DNA of 64,000 nucleotides, taken from assembly GCF_034702125.1 (NCBI RefSeq), contig NC_085862.1, positions 16,711,127-16,775,126 of the forward strand. The letters run 5' to 3'. Positions 54,711 through 64,000 of the stretch are shown piece after piece. Below the pieces are notes generated by a model. The model saw only the letters and a program-made list of their open reading frames with translations. It was not told the DNA's origin and searched no databases. The first letter of the stretch is position 1. Each line of letters starts with the position of its first letter. Both the position numbers and the translations under genes were made by a program. The stretch comes from Engraulis encrasicolus (Eukaryota; Chordata; Actinopteri; Clupeiformes; Engraulidae).

Positions 54711-55849
54711 TATAGTTGATATTTTAAAGTGATAAAACATATTTAGAATTTTAATATTTGACTTTGGTCTGACTCTTACATTCCCTGCTTGACTTAATGA
54801 GACGCTTTCAACGTTTTTTCCTTTAAGGCTTTTTCATAAAGTCATCAGAGCGGAACCCAGTGACCACATTTTACAAGACAGTTTAAACAAATTACAGCAA
54901 TGTGATAGCATTTAATTTGAAGTTTGTATCTGTCATTACCGTATACTCGCCTGGTGTTTTACCACATAAACATTAAACATACTCAACAAGTGAGAAAAAA
55001 AGAGAGCTTTGCTGTACGCAGCACGTTACACATATTGAGAGCCACACACAACCGATGTACAGAAAGCTACTCTTCTGTTAAATATTCCGTAAAAGCTTAT
55101 TACATCGCTTGGCATGTGTGGTCAAGGTTTTTTAATTTTTATTTTAGTTTTCAGGGGGAAGTAATTAAAACTGCTTTCAGATTTAATTTTGCATGCAAAT
55201 GTCAAAAAACACATCATTATCACAAGGAAATAATTAATTTTCTTCACAAACTGAGCTTGAAACTACGTTACCTTGTTGACTAACAGTGATGCAGTAATAT
55301 AACTGTTAATAAAGAATAAGAACTGCACTGAGGATATGATCAACTTAAACACAAGATATGCATGAATTACATGGGTGACTGACACGGCACATTTGTTGAA
55401 TACATGATTAAGTGCATGCCTGTGCAATTGGCACACATGGGATAGGCCTAAAACAAACTAATTAAGTTGTTTTTACGCAGTGTTGGAGCATGTGTTGAAG
55501 CGTCTGCTGGGACACCACCCACCATGCCAAACAATGCTCTAATGAAAGCCACACAAACTCTGGACGCAAGTCAATTAAGGAATTACATTTTTTTTAACCA
55601 TAATTCAAACACATTGCAGCGGTTGCAGCTTTATGTAAATCCTTCCTCTATTTTGCAAACAAAATAATTTAATTAATGTACTCTGATGTAGGCACTGTTC
55701 ATGACCTACCAAGACAGCTAGTTTGTGATGGCCCAGTTCCATCCATGCAGCCTTCTCACTAATGTGCAGATCATCTGTCCACTAGGCATTACTTATACAG
55801 AGGGGCTACTTTTAAGCAGATAAAACACATAGTATGCGGGCCTATTTTT

Positions 55850-55881
<32 letters not shown>

Positions 55882-57440
55882 TCTCCAGAATTCTAAACAA
55901 AGTAGTTGCATTTGAAAGCAAAATAATATGCCCTCTCCCATTAACACACGCAATCACGCACGCACACACACTTGTAAAATATGGAGGTTGGAAAGACACA
56001 GTCCTGTCAAACATGAGATTGACAGTAGCCCAATAATTAATCACGAAGCTTAATTCTACAAATTACCACACACAAATATAGGCTACTGGTTAACGAAATG
56101 ATTTGTAAGGGTTGCTGTCCACCGCCAAACTGATCATTTCCTAATCGTGTTGACGTACAACGCTGCCACGATGCGCAAACGCGCACAAAGGGCCACTTCT
56201 CGCGCATTTTTAAAAATGTCATTATGCAGCCTTCCGTGCAGCCTATTTAAAATCATAAGCCTACATATTATTCCTGTACAGGGCAGGATCTCTGTGATAT
56301 GAGGTCGACGGGTGAAGTCATAAAGGTAGCGGCACCCTCCAAGTGTCAAATTAACACCTATGACAGATGCCTATACTGACAGATAATTCTTATTTTAAAC
56401 AGGCCATATAGCTGCTTTGATAAAATCTGTCAAACAGCTTAAAGTGTCTTCACAGTGGGTTGAGAATTTCTGGGAAAGGGAAAGTAGCCTATGCTGGCTA
56501 TGTGTCCATGCATTTCACGCAATATTTCACAAACAGACTTTCTGCATCTAAAAAACGCAATTCGCATAGGCCTATTATTCGATGTGTAGGCCGGGGACGT
56601 GCAAAAATTGTCGGCGAACAATTGAAAGACAAAATAATGCATGTGGTGAATTATTACATATTTCTATTTGCCCGATATGAAAGGAAAATAAATATGGCTA
56701 CACGAACGAATAAGTAGGCTACATTAAATTGTAAATGTAGCACGCACGGTAATATTATTTTCAGAGAGGTATATGGTCTAGCCTATGCACCTTTTGAAGC
56801 CAACAGCTGGAGCAATGCAATGGTCTCGAATTTCGAGTCAGCGGATTTTAGTCATAAGCATGCCTAGTGAAGTTTCTGCTTTCTACCACATGGCGACATT
56901 AATTCTGGACAAGATTTATATTCTCGCAAAACACGGCCAGAACATAAGAGGGAGGTAATGACCAAAAGTCAACCAAATCCGACCTTAATTAAAAAATACG
57001 GGGAGGATGGGAGAGGGTCGCCACATCTGGATTCAATTTGCGGCGCTTTGATGACATCAATGGCTTCTTTTCCTAGATTGAAATGGGGGTGTTGCTCCGA
57101 CCGTCGGACCCTAGTGAGAAATTTCCTGTCAGACTACAACTAGTGAAATCACTGCATTGCACTGCCTCACTCAATGGCTCAGCTCCCGGTTCTAAATAAA
57201 GAAAAAAAATGTGAAAACAAACAGAAGCGTCAACGTAGTCTAATTCACCTAGAATGGTTGCCTTTGTTTTACTATTTGGAGGTTGAACTTCACACCTCAC
57301 ATGATGTTCCGTGTGATGATTGCAGTCTGATACTACTGATCGAAGTCTTTGATAAACTACTTAACCTTTCTGTCTGTTTACAATACACTGCTAAGTCGAC
57401 ACCACATGCTTTGCTGATGAATGACTTGTGTAGATGAAAA
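54711..57440. other. unique sequence upstream of prrx1
   Basis: Apart from a short (CA)n at 55854-55881 this is the longest repeat-poor region of the desert. It is AT-rich with many TAAT/ATTA cores (for example TAATTAATTTTC near 55228 and AATTTAATTAATG near 55665). It is a plausible home for prrx1 control elements. I see no coding exon. Confidence 0.4.
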
Positions 57441-57444
57441 AACG

Positions 57445-58091
57445 GTGTTTTATTAGCGCGTGCGTGAGGGTGGGATTGTGTGGGCATGAAACGAGGCGCC
57501 TGTAAAGAGAAGAGAGGAGCTCAAAAGCTCACGCGCGTAATGAGAGTTTCATGCGTCGCGATTACTTTCCCAGGGGACCTAATAGCTCGCGCGTGTGTTC
57601 GACAGCACAGGCGCGAGGGGAGCCTAGAGGGTTCGGCCTCTCCTGCTACACGCGCCTCTCCCGGACTTCATCACTTCCGCAGCCGAACATCTCATCTCCC
57701 TCTCGAGCACTCGCAATGAAAACACGAGAGCATTCAGCAACTGCCAGCTCGTAAGGGCGAGGCTCGAACAAACCTAGAACTGTTTTCAAGGTTTGCAGTT
57801 CGCTCTTGCATTATTTAAAACCAAATCAAGGAAAGTATCTTGGGCAATGCCAGGACTCAAGCCGATCGAAGCATCAGAATAAGCAATTTTAAAAAGTCAT
57901 CGGGGGTGATTTGCTGCTGACATCTCCTCCAAACCGGACTAAGGATGCTGGACTCCTGAGGACTGCGACACGGAAGCTACTTACGGATTCGTTTTCTTGT
58001 CCTCTACAGAAAAGGATTTTTGCTGAAGCCCGAACCGGTTGGATCAAGTAGGCGATTATATAATATCATTCCTATCTGTTTGGTGTGCGTC
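57445..58091 (+). promoter_or_regulatory. prrx1 CpG-rich promoter and 5' leader
   Basis: CpG density rises sharply (CACGCGCGTAATG, GCTCGCGCGTGTGTTCG, CAGGCGCGAGG, ACACGCGCCTCTCC) from about 57455 to 57770, then falls toward the start codon. TTATTTAAAA at 57811 is TATA-like. Three short upstream open frames precede the start: 57716-57754, 57847-57882 and 57945-57959. The transcription start is not determinable from sequence. Confidence 0.55.
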
Positions 58092-63340
<5,249 letters not shown>

Positions 63341-63357
63341 GTACCCGCTTTCTTAAT

Positions 63358-63583
63358 GCATTAAGAATCATTAAGCCTGCGTTATAAGCTTGTTGTCACT
63401 AGAATAGCAATGATGATGCTCTCGATCATGCCGAAGTTGTGTGGTATTATGGTAGTTTTAAAATATTTGTCGCATTGAGAATCATTAAGCCTGCGTTTAT
63501 AAGCTTGTTGTCACTAGAATAGCAATGATGATGCTCTCGATCATGCCGAAGTTGTGTGGTATTATGGTAGTTTTAAAATATGT
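63358..63583 (+). repeat. 114-bp tandem duplication in prrx1 intron 3
   Basis: Copies 63358-63471 and 63472-63583 agree except for a one-base indel (GCGTTATAAG vs GCGTTTATAAG) and a few substitutions. It is recent. The unit includes a phrase (GTCACTAGAATAGCAATGAT) related to the 9972 repeat. Confidence 0.93.
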
Positions 63584-63599
63584 GTTGGTCTTTTTATGC

Positions 63600-63745
63600 C
63601 TTTATAGTGACAGGATATATAGAGGGATAGGAAATGAGCAGGGAGAGAGAGATGGGGAAGGCTTGGCAAATGACCATGGGCGGAATCGAATCCCGGTCGC
63701 CGGTGTAGCAGTCGAGTGCCCAGCCGATTGAGCCATGACAGGGCC
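63600..63745 (-). mobile_element. tRNA-derived SINE, minus strand
   Basis: On the minus strand, TGGCTCAATCGGCTGGGCAC (box A) and GGTCGCC then GGGATTCGATTCCG (box B) are 40 bp apart, as in a tRNA-like head. A short body and TATAAAGGCATAAA tail follow. It is a family different from the other two in the window. Confidence 0.8.
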
Positions 63746-64000
63746 AATATGGTAGTTTAAAAAAAAAAAGGAGGAAAGTGCAAAGCATCCCACTGGTGCA
63801 ACGGTGGCCATTATGAGGCTTCACATATCCTAGATAATAGTCCAGAAAAAGTACAGGTTCCTCTCCATCTTAGAGGATTTCAAAATGAGAGAATCTGCTC
63901 AAGTCGTTTTGGAGCTCTGGTCTGTACTACTGACCACTTTCCACATGAAAAATCATTAATTGGCTTAAGGGGTGTTGGGTTACCTTTGTAGCGCTCCCAG
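63746..64000 (+). other. prrx1 intron 3, start only
   Basis: Unique sequence to the right edge; the next prrx1 exon is not reached. Confidence 0.6.

Overview
The window is a stretch of vertebrate nuclear DNA, most probably from a teleost fish. The evidence is intron-split genes with GT-AG boundaries, very dense CA/TG, CT/GA and GGAGA simple repeats, tRNA-derived SINEs, and many short palindromic non-autonomous transposons. Many of those carry 8-bp hAT-type or TTAA target-site duplications. The species cannot be named from the sequence alone. Only about 3 kb of the 64 kb is coding, and nearly all other open frames are translations of dinucleotide repeats.

Layout: (1) Positions 1-15,982 hold the 3' two thirds of a niban1 (FAM129A) orthologue on the + strand. 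Nine coding exons (2555-15695) join in one consistent frame into 772 residues plus stop. The 5' exons, including the PH-domain region, lie upstream of the window. (2) Positions 15,983 to about 57,440 form a gene desert of about 41 kb. It is packed with microsatellites, SINEs, hAT-like and TTAA-type MITEs, a 0.9-kb near-perfect palindrome and several polypurine tracts. (3) Positions about 57,450-64,000 hold the CpG-rich 5' end and the first three coding exons of a prrx1 paired-related homeobox gene, also on the + strand. Its homeobox is split in the usual place (Q|VWFQNRR). The last exon or exons, with the OAR end, lie beyond the window.

The two genes are head-to-tail and have no known joint function. 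NIBAN1 is a cytoplasmic stress and translation/apoptosis modulator. PRRX1 is a mesenchymal transcription factor, and the desert upstream of it is a plausible place for its enhancers.

The most unusual structure is in niban1. The acceptor plus the first ~58 bases of one exon (the intact one is 8769-8959) are amplified into an array of seven copies separated by (TG)n. Four of the extra copies carry stop codons and two remain open. A hAT MITE with a perfect 8-bp duplication later landed 16 bp upstream of the only complete copy. Subtracting the MITE and its duplication restores a spacing of exactly 124 bp, the same as the neighbouring unit. Other niban1 exons also have exon-edge duplicates nearby (10619, 12564). 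A second array of the same architecture (short unique block plus CA repeat, itself interrupted by a hAT element) lies in the desert at 41.0-43.5 kb. Together these suggest that microsatellite-linked duplication is a recurrent process here.
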